A stretch of 64,000 bases of DNA from Morinoia aosen (taxonomy: Eukaryota; Arthropoda; Malacostraca; Amphipoda; Talitridae), in NCBI GenBank assembly GCA_030386875.1, contig JASJYW010000026.1, positions 8,884,246 through 8,948,245 of the forward strand, given 5' to 3'. The first letter of the stretch is position 1; each line of letters starts with the position of its first letter. Shown here piece after piece: positions 18,317 through 31,435 of this stretch. Made by a program: the position numbers and the translations under genes. A model generated the notes under the pieces. The model did not search any database. It was not told where the DNA came from and saw only the letters and a program-made list of their open reading frames with translations.

Positions 18317-20990
18317 TCCCGTGGCGACATAGGCGGAAAGTGCATATTTAGCCGTTGCCACGGTCGACAGAGCTAAAATGCGTGTTTTGGGCCATTCCTC
18401 GGCCGAATGCGGTGAAAATCACGTCGTTTGCTGTTTCCCGTGGCGACATAGGCGGAAAGTGCATATTCAGCCGTTTCCACGGTCGACAGAGCTAAAATGC
18501 GTGTTTTGGGCCATTCCTAGGCCGAATGAGGTGAAAATCACGTCGTTGCTGTTTCCCGTGGCGACATAGGCGAAAAGTGCATATTTAGCCGATTCCACGG
18601 TCGACAGAGCTAAAATGCGTGTTATGGGCCATTCCTAGGCCGAATGCGGTAAAAATCACGTCGTTTGCTGTTTCCCGTGGTGACATAGGCGAAAAGTGCA
18701 TATTTAGCCGATTCCACGGTCGACAGAGCTAAAATGCGTGTTTTGGGCCATTCCTAGGCCGAATGCGGTGAAAATCACGTCGTTTGCTGTGTCCCGTGGC
18801 GACATAGGCGGAAAGTGCATATTTAGCCGATTCCACGGTCGACAGAGCTAAAATGCGTGTTTTTGGCCATTCCTAGGTCGAATGCGGTGAAAATCACGTC
18901 GTTTGCTGTTTCCCGTGGCGACATAGGCGGAAAGTGCATATTTAGCCGTTTCCCACGGTCGACAGGGCTAAAATGCGTGTTTTGGGCCATTCCTAGGCCG
19001 AATGCGGTGAAAATCACGTCGTTTGCTGTGTCCCGTGGCGACATAGGCGGAAAGTGCATATTTAGCCGATTCCACGGTCGACAGAGCTAAAATGCGTGTT
19101 TTTGGCCATTCCTAGGTCGAATGCGGTGAAAATCACGTCGTTTGCTGTTTCCCGTGGCGACATAGGCGGAAAGTGCATATTTAGCCGTTTCCACGGTCGA
19201 CAGGGCTAAAATGCGTGTTTTGGGCCATTCCTAGGCCGAATGCGGTGAAAATCACGTCGTTTGCTGTTTCCCGTGGCGACATAGGCGGAAAGTGCATATT
19301 TAGCCGATTCCACGGTCGACAGAGCTAAAATGCGTGTTTTGGGCCATTCCTAGGCCGAATGCGGTGAAAATCACGTCGTTTGCTGTTTCCCGTGGCGACA
19401 TAGGCGGAAAGTGCATATTTAGCCGATTCCAAGGTCGACAGAGCTAAAATGCGTGTTTTGGGCCATTCCTAGGCCGAATGCGGTGAAAATCACGTCGCTT
19501 GCTGTTTCCCGTGGCGACAAAGGCGGAAAGTGCATATTTAGCCGTTTCCACGGTCGACAGAGCTAAAATGCGTGTTTTGGGCCATTCCTAGGCCGAATGC
19601 AGTGAAAATCACGTCGTTTGCTGTTTCCCGTGGCGACATAGGCGGAAAGTGCATATTTAGCCGATTCCACGGTCGACAGAGCTAAAATGCGTGTTTTGGG
19701 CCATTCCTAGGCCGAATGCGGTGAAAATCACGTCGCTTGCTGTTTCCCGTGGCGACATAGGCGGAAAGTGCATATTTAGCCGTTTCCACGGTCGACAGAG
19801 CTAAAATGCGTGTTTTGGGCCATTCCTAGGCCGAATGCGGTGAAAATCACGTCGTTTGCTGTTTCCCGTGGCGACATAGGCGGAAAGTGCATATTTAGCC
19901 GATTCCACGGTCGACAGAGCTAAAATGCGTGTTTTGGGCCATTCCTAGGCCGAATGCGGTGAAAATCACGTCGTTTGCTGTTTCCCGTGGCAACATAGGC
20001 GGAAAGTGCATATTTAGCCGATTCCACGGTCGACTGGGCTAAAATGCGTGTTTTGGGCCATTCCTAGGCCGAATGCGGTGAAAATCACGTCGTTTGCTGT
20101 TTCCCGTGGCGACATAGGCGGAAAGTGCATATTTAGCCGATTCCACGGTCGACAGAGCTGAAATGCGTGTTTTGAGCCATTCCTAGGCCGAATGCGGTGA
20201 AAATCACGTCGTTTGCTGTTTCCCGTGGCGACATAGGCGGAAAGTGCATATTTAGCCGATTCCACGGTCGACAGAGCTAAAATGCGTGTTGTGGGCCATT
20301 CCTAGGCAGAATGCGGTGAAAATCACGTCGTTTGCTGTTTCCCGTGGCGACATAGGCGGAAAGTGCACATTTAGCCGATTCCACGGTCGACAGGGCTAAA
20401 ATGCGTGTTTATGGCCATTCCTGGGCCGAATGCGATGAAAATCACGTCGTTTGCTGTTTCCCGTGGCGACATAGGCGGAAAGTGCATATTTAGCCGATTC
20501 CACGGTCGACAGAGCTAAAATGCGTGTTTTGGGCCATTCCTAGGCCGAATGCGGTGAAAATAACGTCGTTTGCTGTTTCCCGTGGCGACATAGGCGGAAA
20601 GTGCATATTAAGCCGATTCCACGGTCGACAGGGCTAAAATGCGTGTTTTTGGCCATTCCTAGGCCGAATGCGGTGAAAATCACGTCGTTTGCTGTTTCCC
20701 GTGGCGACATAGGCGGAAAGTGCATATTTAGCCGTTTCCACGGTCGACAGAGCTAAAATGCGTGTTTTGGGCCATTCCTAGGCCGAATGCGGTGAAAAGC
20801 ACTTCGTTTGCTGTTTCCCGTGGCGACATAGGCGGAAAGTGCATATTTAGCCGATTCCACGGTCGACAGAGCTAAAATGCGTGTTTTGGGCCATTCCTAG
20901 GCCGAATGCGGTGAAAATCGAGTCGTTTGCTGTTTCCCGTGGCGACATAGGCGGGAAGTGCATATTTAGCCGATTCCACGGTCGACAGAG
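18317..20990 (-). repeat. Higher-order satellite block, copy 1
   Basis: This run of about 22 monomers reappears at about 24385-27058 with the same rare variants in the same order: cgttgccacgg, cctcggccg, tgaggtgaaaa, gttatgggcc, gattccaagg, gtgttgtgggcc, gaaaataacg, gaaaagcacttcg and gaaaatcgag. The offset is about 6,068 bp, or 51 monomers. The inner part, from about 19200, also recurs at about 21936-23726. Confidence 0.85.
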
Positions 20991-21935
20991 CTAAAATGCG
21001 TGTTTTGGGCCATTCCTAGGCCGAATGCGGTGAAAATCACGTCGTTTGCTGTTTCCCGTTGCGACATAGGCGGAAAGTGCATATTTAGCCGTTTCCACGG
21101 TCGACAGAGCTAAAATGCGTGTTTTGGGCCATTCCTAGGCCGAATGCGGTGAAAATCATGTCGTTTGCTGTTTCCCGTGGCGACATAGGCGGAAAGTGCA
21201 TATTTAGCCGTTTCCACGGTCGGCAGGGCTAAAATGCGTGTTTTGGGCCATTCCTAGGCCGAATGCGGTGAAAATCACGTCGTTTGCTGTTTCCCGTGGC
21301 GACATAGGCGGAAAGTGCATATTTAGCCGATTCCACGGTCGACAGAGCTAAAATGCGTGTTTTGGGCCATTCCTAGGCCGAATGAGGTGAAAATCACGTC
21401 GTTTGCTGTTCCCGTGGCGACATAGGCGGAAAGTGCACATTTAGCCGATTCTGCGGTCGACAGGGCTAAAATGCGTGTTTTTCGCCATTTCTAGGCCGAA
21501 TGCGGTGAAAATCACGTCGTTTGCTGTTTCCCGCGGCGACATAGGCGGGATGTGCATATTTAGCCGATTCCACGGTTGACAGAGCTAAAATGCGTGTTTT
21601 GGGCCATTCCTAGGCCGAATGCGGTGAAAATCACGTCGTTTGCTGTTTCCCGTGGCGACATAGGCGGAAAGTGCATGTTTAGCCGTTTCCACGGTCGACA
21701 GAGCTAAAATGCGTGTTTTGGGCCATTCCTAGGCCGAATGCGGTGAAAATCACGTCGTTTGCTGTTTCCCGTTGCGACATAGGCGGAAAGTGCATATTTA
21801 GCCGTTTCCACGGTCGACAGAGCTAAAATGCGTGTTTTGGGCCATTCCTAGGCCGAATGCGGTGAAAATCACGTCGTTTGCTGTTTCCCGTGGCGACATA
21901 GGCGGAAAGTGCATATTTAGCCGTTTCCACGGTCG

Positions 21936-23726
21936 ACAGGGCTAAAATGCGTGTTTTGGGCCATTCCTAGGCCGAATGCGGTGAAAATCACGTCGTTTGC
22001 TGTTTCCCGTGGCGACATAGGCGGAAAGTGCATATTTAGCCGATTCCACGGTCGACAGAGCTAAAATGCGTGTTTTGGGCCATTCCTAGGCCGAATGCGG
22101 TGAAAATCACGTCGTTTGCTGTTTCCCGTGGCGACATAGGCGGAAAGTGCATATTTAGCCGATTCCAAGGTCGACAGAGCTAAAATGCGTGTTTTGGGCC
22201 ATTCCTAGGCCGAATGCGGTGAAAATCACGTCGCTTGCTGTTTCCCGTGACGACAAAGGCGGAAAGTGCATATTTAGCCGTTTCCACGGTCGACAGAGCT
22301 AAAATGCGTGTTTTGGGCCATTCCTAGGCCGAATGCGGTGAAAATCACGTCGTTTGCTGTTTCCCGTGGCGACATAGGCGGAAAGTGCATATTTAGCCGA
22401 TTCCACGGTCGACAGAGCTAAAATGCGTGTTTTGGGCCATTCCTAGGCCGAATGCGGTGAAAATCACGTCGCTTGCTGTTTCCCGTGGCGACATAGGCGG
22501 AAAGTGCATATTTAGCCGTTTCCCACGGTCGACAGAGCTAAAATGCGTGTTTTGGGCCATTCCTAGGCCGAATGCGGTGAAAATCACGTCGTTTGCTGTT
22601 TCCCGTGGCGACATAGGCGGAAAGTGCATATTTAGCCGATTCCACGGTCGACAGAGCTAAAATGCGTGTTTTGGGCCATTCCTAGGCCGAATGCGGTGAA
22701 AATCACGTCGTTTGCTGTTTCCCGTGGCGACATAGGCGGAAAGTGCATATTTAGCCGATTCCACGGTCGACTGGGCTAAAATGCGTGTTTTGGGCCATTC
22801 CTAGGCCGAATGCGGTGAAAATCACGTCGTTTGCGGTTTCCCGTGGCGACATAGGCGGAAAGTGCATATTTAGCCGATTCCACGGTCGACAGAGCTGAAA
22901 TGCGTGTTTTGAGCCATTCCTAGGCCGAATGCGGTGAAAATCACGTCGTTTGCTGTTTCCCGTGGCGACATAGGCGGAAAGTGCATATTTAGCCGATTCC
23001 ACGGTCGACAGAGCTAAAATGCGTGTTGTGGGCCATTCCTAGGCAGAATGCGGTGAAAATCACGTCGTTTGCTGTTTCCCGTGGCGACATAGGCGGAAAG
23101 TGCACATTTAGCCGATTCCACGGTCGACAGGGCTAAAATGCGTGTTTATGGCCATTCCTGGGCCGAATGCGGTGAAAATCACGTCGTTTGCTGTTTCCCG
23201 TGGCGACATAGGCGGAAAGAGCATATTTAGCCGATTCCACGGTCGACAGAGCTAAAATGCGTGTTTGGGCCATTCCTAGGCCGAATGCGGTGAAAATCAC
23301 GTCGTTTGCTGTTTCCCGTGGCGACATAGGCGGAAAGTGCATATTAAGCCGATTCCACGGTCGACAGGGCTAAAATGCGTGTTTTGGGCCATTCCTAGGC
23401 CGAATGCGGTGAAAATCACGTCGTTTGCTGTTTCCCGTGGCGACATAGGCGGAAAGTGCATATTTAGCCGTTTCCACGGTCGACAGAGCTAAAATGCGTG
23501 TTTTGGGCCATTCCTAGGCCGAATGCGGTGAAAAGCACTTCGTTTGCTGTTTCCCGTGGCGACATAGGCGGAAAGTGCATATTTAGCCGATTCCACGGTC
23601 GACAGAGCTAAAATGCGTGTTTTGGGCCATTCCTAGGCCGAATGCGGTGAAAATCAAGTCGTTTGCTGTTTCCCGTGGCGACATAGGCGGGAAGTGCATA
23701 TTTAGCCGATTCCACGGTCGACAGAG
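21936..23726 (-). repeat. Higher-order satellite block, partial copy 2
   Basis: This is about 15 monomers carrying the same variant series as about 19200-20990 (gattccaagg, gacaaagg, gtgttgtgggcc, gaaaagcacttcg, gcgggaag) at an offset of about 2,736 bp, or 23 monomers. A few private differences show that it is not a simple assembly copy. Confidence 0.8.
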
Positions 23727-24384
23727 CTAAAATACGTGTTTTGGGCCATTCCTAGGCCGAATGCGGTGAAAATCACGTCGTTTGCTGTTTCCCGTGGCGA
23801 CATAGGCGGAAAGTGCATATTTAGCCGATTCCACGGTCGACAGGGCTAAAATGCGTGTTTTTGGCCATTCCTAGGTCGAATGCGGTGAAAATCACGTCGT
23901 TTGCTGTTTGCCGTGGCGACATAGGCGGAAAGTGCATATTTAGCCGTTTCCACGGTCGACACAGCTGAAATGCGTGTTTTGGGCCATTCCAAGGCCGAAT
24001 GCGGTGAAAATCCCGTCGTTTGCTGTTTCCCGTGGCGACATAGGCGGAAAGTGCATATTTAGCCGATTCCACGGTCGACAGAGCTAAAATGCGTGTTTTG
24101 GGCCATTCCTAGGCCGAATGCGGTGAAAATCACGAAGTTTGCTGTTTCCCGTGGCGACATAGGCGGAAAGTGCATATTTAGCCGTTTCCACGGTCGACAG
24201 GGCTAAAATGCGTGTTTTTGGCCATTCCTAGGCCGAATGCGGTGAAAATCCCGTCGTTTGCTGTTTCCCGTGGCGACATAGGCGGAAAGTGCATATTTAG
24301 CCGATTCCACGGTCGACAGAGCTAAAATGCGTGTTTTGGGCCATTCCTAGGCCGAATGCGGTGAAAATCACGTCGTTTGCTGTT

Positions 24385-27300
24385 TCCCGTGGCGACATAG
24401 GCGGAAAGTGCATATTTAGCCGTTGCCACGGTCGACAGAGCTAAAATGCGTGTTTTGGGCCATTCCTCGGCCGAATGCGGTGAAAATCACGTCGTTTGCT
24501 GTTTCCCGTGGCGACATAGGCGGAAAGTGCATATTCAGCCGTTTCCACGGTCGACAGAGCTAAAATGCGTGTTTTGGGCCATTCCTAGGCCGAATGAGGT
24601 GAAAATCACGTCGTTGCTGTTTCCCGTGGCGACATAGGCGAAAAGTGCATATTTAGCCGATTCCACGGTCGACAGAGCTAAAAATGCGTGTTATGGGCCA
24701 TTCCTAGGCCGAATGCGGTAAAAATCACGTCGTTTGCTGTTTCCCGTGGTGACATAGGCGAAAAGTGCATATTTAGCCGATTCCACGGTCGACAGAGCTA
24801 AAATGCGTGTTTTGGGCCATTCCTAGGCCGAATGCGGTGAAAATCACGTCGTTTGCTGTGTCCCGTGGCGACATAGGCGGAAAGTGCATATTTAGCCGAT
24901 TCCACGGTCGACAGAGCTAAAATGCGTGTTTTGGCCATTCCTAGGTCGAATGCGGTGAAAATCACGTCGTTTGCTGTTTCCCCGTGGCGACATAGGCGGA
25001 AAGTGCATATTTAGCCGTTTCCACGGTCGACAGGGCTAAAATGCGTGTTTTGGGCCATTCCTAGGCCGAATGCGGTGAAAATCACGTCGTTTGCTGTGTC
25101 CCGTGGCGACATAGGCGGAAAGTGCATATTTAGCCGATTCCACGGTCGACAGAGCTAAAATGCGTGTTTTTGGCCATTCCTAGGTCGAATGCGGTGAAAA
25201 TCACGTCGTTTGCTGTTTCCCGTGGCGACATAGGCGGAAAGTGCATATTTAGCCGTTTCCACGGTCGACAGGGCTAAAATGCGTGTTTTGGGCCATTCCT
25301 AGGCCGAATGCGGTGAAAATCACGTCGTTTGCTGTTTCCCGTGGCGACATAGGCGGAAAGTGCATATTTAGCCGATTCCACGGTCGACAGAGCTAAAATG
25401 CGTGTTTTGGGCCATTCCTAGGCCGAATGCGGTGAAAATCACGTCGTTTGCTGTTTCCCGTGGCGACATAGGCGGAAAGTGCATATTTAGCCGATTCCAA
25501 GGTCGACAGAGCTAAAATGCGTGTTTTGGGCCATTCCTAGGCCGAATGCGGTGAAAATCACGTCGCTTGCTGTTTCCCGTGGCGACAAAGGCGGAAAGTG
25601 CATATTTAGCCGTTTCCACGGTCGACAGAGCTAAAATGCGTGTTTTGGGCCATTCCTAGGCCGAATGCAGTGAAAATCACGTCGTTTGCTGTTTCCCGTG
25701 GCGACATAGGCGGAAAGTGCATATTTAGCCGATTCCACGGTCGACAGAGCTAAAATGCGTGTTTTGGGCCATTCCTAGGCCGAATGCGGTGAAAATCACG
25801 TCGCTTGCTGTTTCCCGTGGCGACATAGGCGGAAAGTGCATATTTAGCCGTTTCCACGGTCGACAGAGCTAAAATGCGTGTTTTGGGCCATTCCTAGGCC
25901 GAATGCGGTGAAAATCACGTCGTTTGCTGTTTCCCGTGGCGACATAGGCGGAAAGTGCATATTTAGCCGATTCCACGGTCGACAGAGCTAAAATGCGTGT
26001 TTTGGGCCATTCCTAGGCCGAATGCGGTGAAAATCACGTCGTTTGCTGTTTCCCGTGGCAACATAGGCGGAAAGTGCATATTTAGCCGATTCCACGGTCG
26101 ACTGGGCTAAAATGCGTGTTTTGGGCCATTCCTAGGCCGAATGCGGTGAAAATCACGTCGTTTGCTGTTTCCCGTGGCGACATAGGCGGAAAGTGCATAT
26201 TTAGCCGATTCCACGGTCGACAGAGCTGAAATGCGTGTTTTGAGCCATTCCTAGGCCGAATGCGGTGAAAATCACGTCGTTTGCTGTTTCCCGTGGCGAC
26301 ATAGGCGGAAAGTGCATATTTAGCCGATTCCACGGTCGACAGAGCTAAAATGCGTGTTGTGGGCCATTCCTAGGCAGAATGCGGTGAAAATCACGTCGTT
26401 TGCTGTTTCCCGTGGCGACATAGGCGGAAAGTGCACATTTAGCCGATTCCACGGTCGACAGGGCTAAAATGCGTGTTTATGGCCATTCCTGGGCCGAATG
26501 CGATGAAAATCACGTCGTTTGCTGTTTCCCGTGGCGACATAGGCGGAAAGTGCATATTTAGCCGATTCCACGGTCGACAGAGCTAAAATGCGTGTTTTGG
26601 GCCATTCCTAGGCCGAATGCGGTGAAAATAACGTCGTTTGCTGTTTCCCGTGGCGACATAGGCGGAAAGTGCATATTAAGCCGATTCCACGGTCGACAGG
26701 GCTAAAATGCGTGTTTTTGGCCATTCCTAGGCCGAATGCGGTGAAAATCACGTCGTTTGCTGTTTCCCGTGGCGACATAGGCGGAAAGTGCATATTTAGC
26801 CGTTTCCACGGTCGACAGAGCTAAAATGCGTGTTTTGGGCCATTCCTAGGCCGAATGCGGTGAAAAGCACTTCGTTTGCTGTTTCCCGTGGCGACATAGG
26901 CGGAAAGTGCATATTTAGCCGATTCCACGGTCGACAGAGCTAAAATGCGTGTTTTGGGCCATTCCTAGGCCGAATGCGGTGAAAATCGAGTCGTTTGCTG
27001 TTTCCCGTGGCGACATAGGCGGGAAGTGCATATTTAGCCGATTCCACGGTCGACAGAGCTAAAATACGTGTTTTGGGCCATTCCTAGGCCGAATGCGGTG
27101 AAAATCACGTCGTTTGCTGTTTCCCGTGGCGACATAGGCGGACAGTGCATATTTAGCCGATTCCACGGTCGACAGGGCTAAAATGCGTGTTTTTGGCCAT
27201 TCCTAGGTCGAATGCGGTGAAAATCACGTCGTTTGCTGTTTGCCGTGGCGACATAGGCGGAAAGTGCATATTTAGCCGTTTCCACGGTCGACACAGCTGA

Positions 27301-28030
27301 AATGCGTGTTTTGGGCCATTCCAAGGCCGAATGCGGTGAAAATCCCGTCGTTTGCTGTTTCCCGTGGCGACATAGGCGGAAAGTGCATATTTAGCCGATT
27401 CCACGGTCGACAGAGCTAAAATGCGTGTTTTGGGCCATTCCTAGGCCGAATGCGGTGAAAATCACGAAGTTTGCTGTTTCCCGTGGCGACATAGGCGGAA
27501 AGTGCATATTTAGCCGTTTCCACGGTCGACAGGGCTAAAATGCGTGTTTTTGGCCATTCCTAGGCCGAATGCGGTGAAAATCACGTCGTTTGCTGTTTCC
27601 CGTGGCGACATAGGCGGAAAGTGCATATTTAGCCGATTCCACGGTCGACAGAGCTAAAATGCGTGTTTAGGGCCATTCCTAGGCCGAATGCGGTGAAAAT
27701 CACGTCGTTTGCTGTTTCCCGTGGCGACATAGGCGGAAAGTGCATATTTAGCCGTTGCCACGGTCGACAGAGCTAAAATGCGTGTTTTGGGCCATTCCTC
27801 GGCCGAATGCGGTGAAAATCACGTCGTTTGCTGTTTCCCGTGGCAACATAGGCGGAAAGTGCATATTCAGCCGTTTCCACGGTCGACAGAGCTAAAATGC
27901 GTGTTTTGGGCCATTCCTAGGCCGAATGAGGTGAAAATCACGTCGTTGCTGTTTCCCGTGGCGACATAGGCGAAAAGTGCATATTTAGCCGATTCCACGG
28001 TCGACAGAGCTAAAATGCGTGTTATGGGCC
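24385..28030 (-). repeat. Higher-order satellite block, copy 3 and its 28-monomer repeat
   Basis: The part 24385-27058 matches copy 1. In addition, the run from about 22650 to 24700 recurs at about 25980-28030 with an offset of 3,332 bp, exactly 28 monomers. The marker run cgttgccacgg followed by cctcggccg therefore occurs three times, near 18350, 24420 and 27755. Confidence 0.8.
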
Positions 28031-31000
28031 ATTCCTAGGCCGAATGCGGTAAAAATCACGTCGTTTGCTGTTTCCCGTGGTGACATAGGCGGAAAGTGCT
28101 TATTTAGCCGATTCCACGGTCGACAGAGCTAAAATACGTGTTTTGGGCCACTCCTAGGCCGAATGCGGTGAAAATCACGTCGTTTGCTGTTTCCCGTGGC
28201 GACATAGGCGGAAAGTGCATATTTAGCCGATTCCACGGTCGACAGAGCTAAAATGCGTGTTTTGGGCCATTCCTAGGCCGAATGCGGTGAAAATCACGTC
28301 GTTTGCTGTGTCCCGTGGCGACATAGGCGGAAAGTGCATATTTAGCCGATTCCACGGTCGACAGAGCTAAAATGCGTGTTTTTTGGCCATTCCTAGGTCG
28401 AATGCGGTGAAAATCACGTCGTTTGCTGTTTCCCGTGGCGACATAGGCGGAAAGTGCATATTTAGCCGTTTCCACGGTCAACACAGCTGAAATGCGTGTT
28501 TTGGGCCATTCCTAGGCCGAATGCGGTGAAAATCACGTCGTTTGCTGTTTCCCGTGGCGACATAGGCGGAAAGTGCATATTTAGCCGATTCCACGGTCGA
28601 CAGAGCTAAAATGCGTGTTTTGGGCCATTCCTAGGCCGAATGCGGTGAAAATTACGAAGTTTATAGTTTCCCGTGGCGACATAGGCGGAGAGTGCATATT
28701 TAGCCGTTTCCACGGTCGACAGGGCTAAAATGCGTGTTTTTGGCCATTCCTAGGCCGAATGCGGTGAAAATCACGTCGTTTGCTGTTTCCCGTTGCGACA
28801 TAGGCGGAAAGTGCATATATAGCCGATTCCACGGTCGACAGAGCTAAAATGCGTGTTTTGGGCCATTCCTAGGCCGAATGCGGTGAAAATCACGTCGTTT
28901 GCTGTTTCCCGTGGCGACATAGGCGGAAAGTGCATATTTAGCCGATTCCACGGTCGATAGGGCTAAAATGCGTGTTTTTGGCCATTCCTAGGTCGAATGC
29001 GGTGAAAATCACGTCGTTTGCTGTTTCCCGTGGCGACATAGGCGGAAAGTGCATATTTAGCCGTTTCCACGGTCGACACAGCTGAAATGCGTGGTTTGGG
29101 CCATTCCTAGGCCGAATGCGGTGAAAATCACGTCGTTTGCTGTTTCCCGTGGCGACATGGGCGGAAAGTGCATATTTAGCCGATTCCACGGTCGACAGAG
29201 CTAAAATGCGTGTTTTGGGCCATTCCTAGGCCGAATGCGGTGAAAATCACGTAGTTTGCTGTTTCCCCGTGGCGACATAGGCGGAAAGTGCATATTTAGC
29301 CGATTCCACGGTCGACAGAGCTAAAATGCGTGTTTTGGGCCATTCCTAGGCCGAATGCGGTGAAAATCACGTCGTTTGCTGTTTCCCGTAGCGACATAGG
29401 CGAAAAGTGCATATTTAGCCGTTTCCACGGTCGACAGGGCTAAAATGCGTGTTTTTGGCCATTCCTAGGCCGAATGCGGTGAAAATCACGTCGTTTGCTG
29501 TTTGCCGTGGCGACATTGGCGAAAAGTGCATATTTAGCCGATTCCACGGTCGACAGAGCTAAAATGCGTGTTTTCGGCCATTCCTAGGCCGAATGCGGTG
29601 AAAATCACGTCGTTTGCTGTTTCCCGTGGCGACATGGGCGGAAAGTGCATATTTAGCCGATTCCACGGTCGACAGGGCTAAAATGCGTGTTTTTGGCCAT
29701 TCCTAGGCCGAATGCGGTGAAAATCACGTCGTTTGCTGTTTCCCGTGGCGACATAGGCGGAAAGTGCATATTTAGCCGATTCCACGGTCGACAGAGCTAA
29801 AATGCGTGTTTTGGGCCATTCCTAGGCCGAATGCGGTGAAAATCACGTCGTTTGCTGTTTCCCTAGGCGACATAGGCGGAAAGTGCATATTTAGCCGATT
29901 CCACGGTCGACAGAGCTAAAATGCGTGTTTTGGGCCATTCCTAGGCCGAATGCGGTGAAAATCACGTCGTTTGTTGTTTCCCGTGGCGACATAGGCGGAA
30001 TGTGCATATTTAGCCGATTCCACGGTCGACAGGGCTAAAATGCGTGTTTTTGGCCATTCCTAGGCCGAATGCGGTGAAAATCACGTCGTTTGCTGTTTCC
30101 CGTGGCGACATAGGCGGAAAGTGCATATTTAGCCGATTCCACGGTCGACAGAGCTAAAATGCGTGTTTTGGGCCATTCCTAGGCCGAATGCGGTGAAAAT
30201 CACGAAGTTTGCTGTTTCCCGTGGCGACATAGGCGGAAAGTGCATATTTAGCCGTTTCCACGGTCGACAGGGCTAAAATGCGTGTTTTTGGCCATTCCTA
30301 GGCCGAATGCGGTGAAAATCACGTCGTTTGCTGTTTCCCGTGGCGACATAGGCGGAAAGTGCATATTTAGCCGATTCCACGGTCGACAGAGCTAAAATGC
30401 GTGTTTTGGGCCATTCCTAGGCCGAATGCGGTGAAAATCACGTCGTTTGCTGTTTCCCGTGGCGACATAGGCGGAAAGTGCATATTTAGCCGTTTCCACG
30501 GTCGACAGGGCTAAAATGCGTGTTTTGGGCCATTCCTAGGCCGAATGCGGTGAAAATCACGTCGTTTGCTGTTTCCGGTGGCGACATAGGCGGAAAGTGC
30601 ATATTTAGCCGATTCCACGGTCGACAGAGCTAAAATGCGTGTTTTGGGCCATTCCTAGGCCGAATGCGGTGAAAATTACGTCGTTTGCTGTTTCCCGTGG
30701 CGACATAGGCGGAAAGTGCATATTTAGCCGATTCCACGGTCGACAGAGCTAAAATGCGTGTTTTGGACCATTCCTAGGCCGAATGCGGTGAAAATCACGT
30801 CGTTTGCTGTTTCCCGTGGCGACATAGGCGGAAAGTGCATATTTAGCCGTTTCACGGTCGACAGAGCTAAAATGCGTGTTTTGGGCCATTCCTCGGCCGA
30901 ATGCGGTGAAAATCACGTCGTTTGCTGTTTTTCGTGGCGACATAGGCGGAAAGTGCATATTTAGCCGATTCCACGGTCGACAGAGCTAAAATGCGTGTTT

Positions 31001-31435
31001 TGGGCCATTCCTAGGCCGAATGCGGTGAAAATCACGTCGTTTGCTGTTTTCCGTGGCGACATTGGCGAAAAGTGCATATTTAGCCGATTCCACGGTCGAC
31101 AGGGCTAAAATGCGTGTTTTTGGCCATTCCTAGGCCGAATGCGGTGAAAATCACGTCGTTTGCTGTTTCCCGTGGCGACATAGGCGGAAAGTGCATATTT
31201 AGCCGATTCCACGGTCGACAGAGCTAAAATGCGTGTTTTGGGCCATTCCTAGGCCGAATGCGGTGAAAATCACGTCGTTTGCTGTTTCCCTAGGCGACAT
31301 AGGCGGAAAGTGCATATTTAGCCGATTCCACGGTCGACAGAGCTAAAATGCGTGTTTTGGGCCATTCCTAGGCCGAATGCGGTGAAAATCACGTCGTTTG
31401 CTGTTTCCCGTGGCGACATAGGCGGAATGTGCATA

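Larger units (their letters stand above)
18317..31435 (-). repeat. 119-bp satellite array, block 3 (reverse, about 110 monomers)
   Basis: This 13.1-kb array holds the same monomer in the opposite orientation to blocks 1 and 2. Its monomers fall into recurring variant types, and long runs of them repeat at multi-kilobase offsets (see the higher-order repeat entries). It ends in gtgcata at 31429-31435; the last four bases are the left target duplication of the BEL element. Confidence 0.98.

Noticed and set aside
17752-18376. Long frames spanning the N runs (also 48799-49420)
   Set aside because: They consist almost wholly of undetermined residues across assembly gaps.
14203-31435. CRISPR-like array
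   Set aside because: The repeats are directly head-to-tail with no unique spacers, the monomer is 119 bp, and the setting is eukaryotic.
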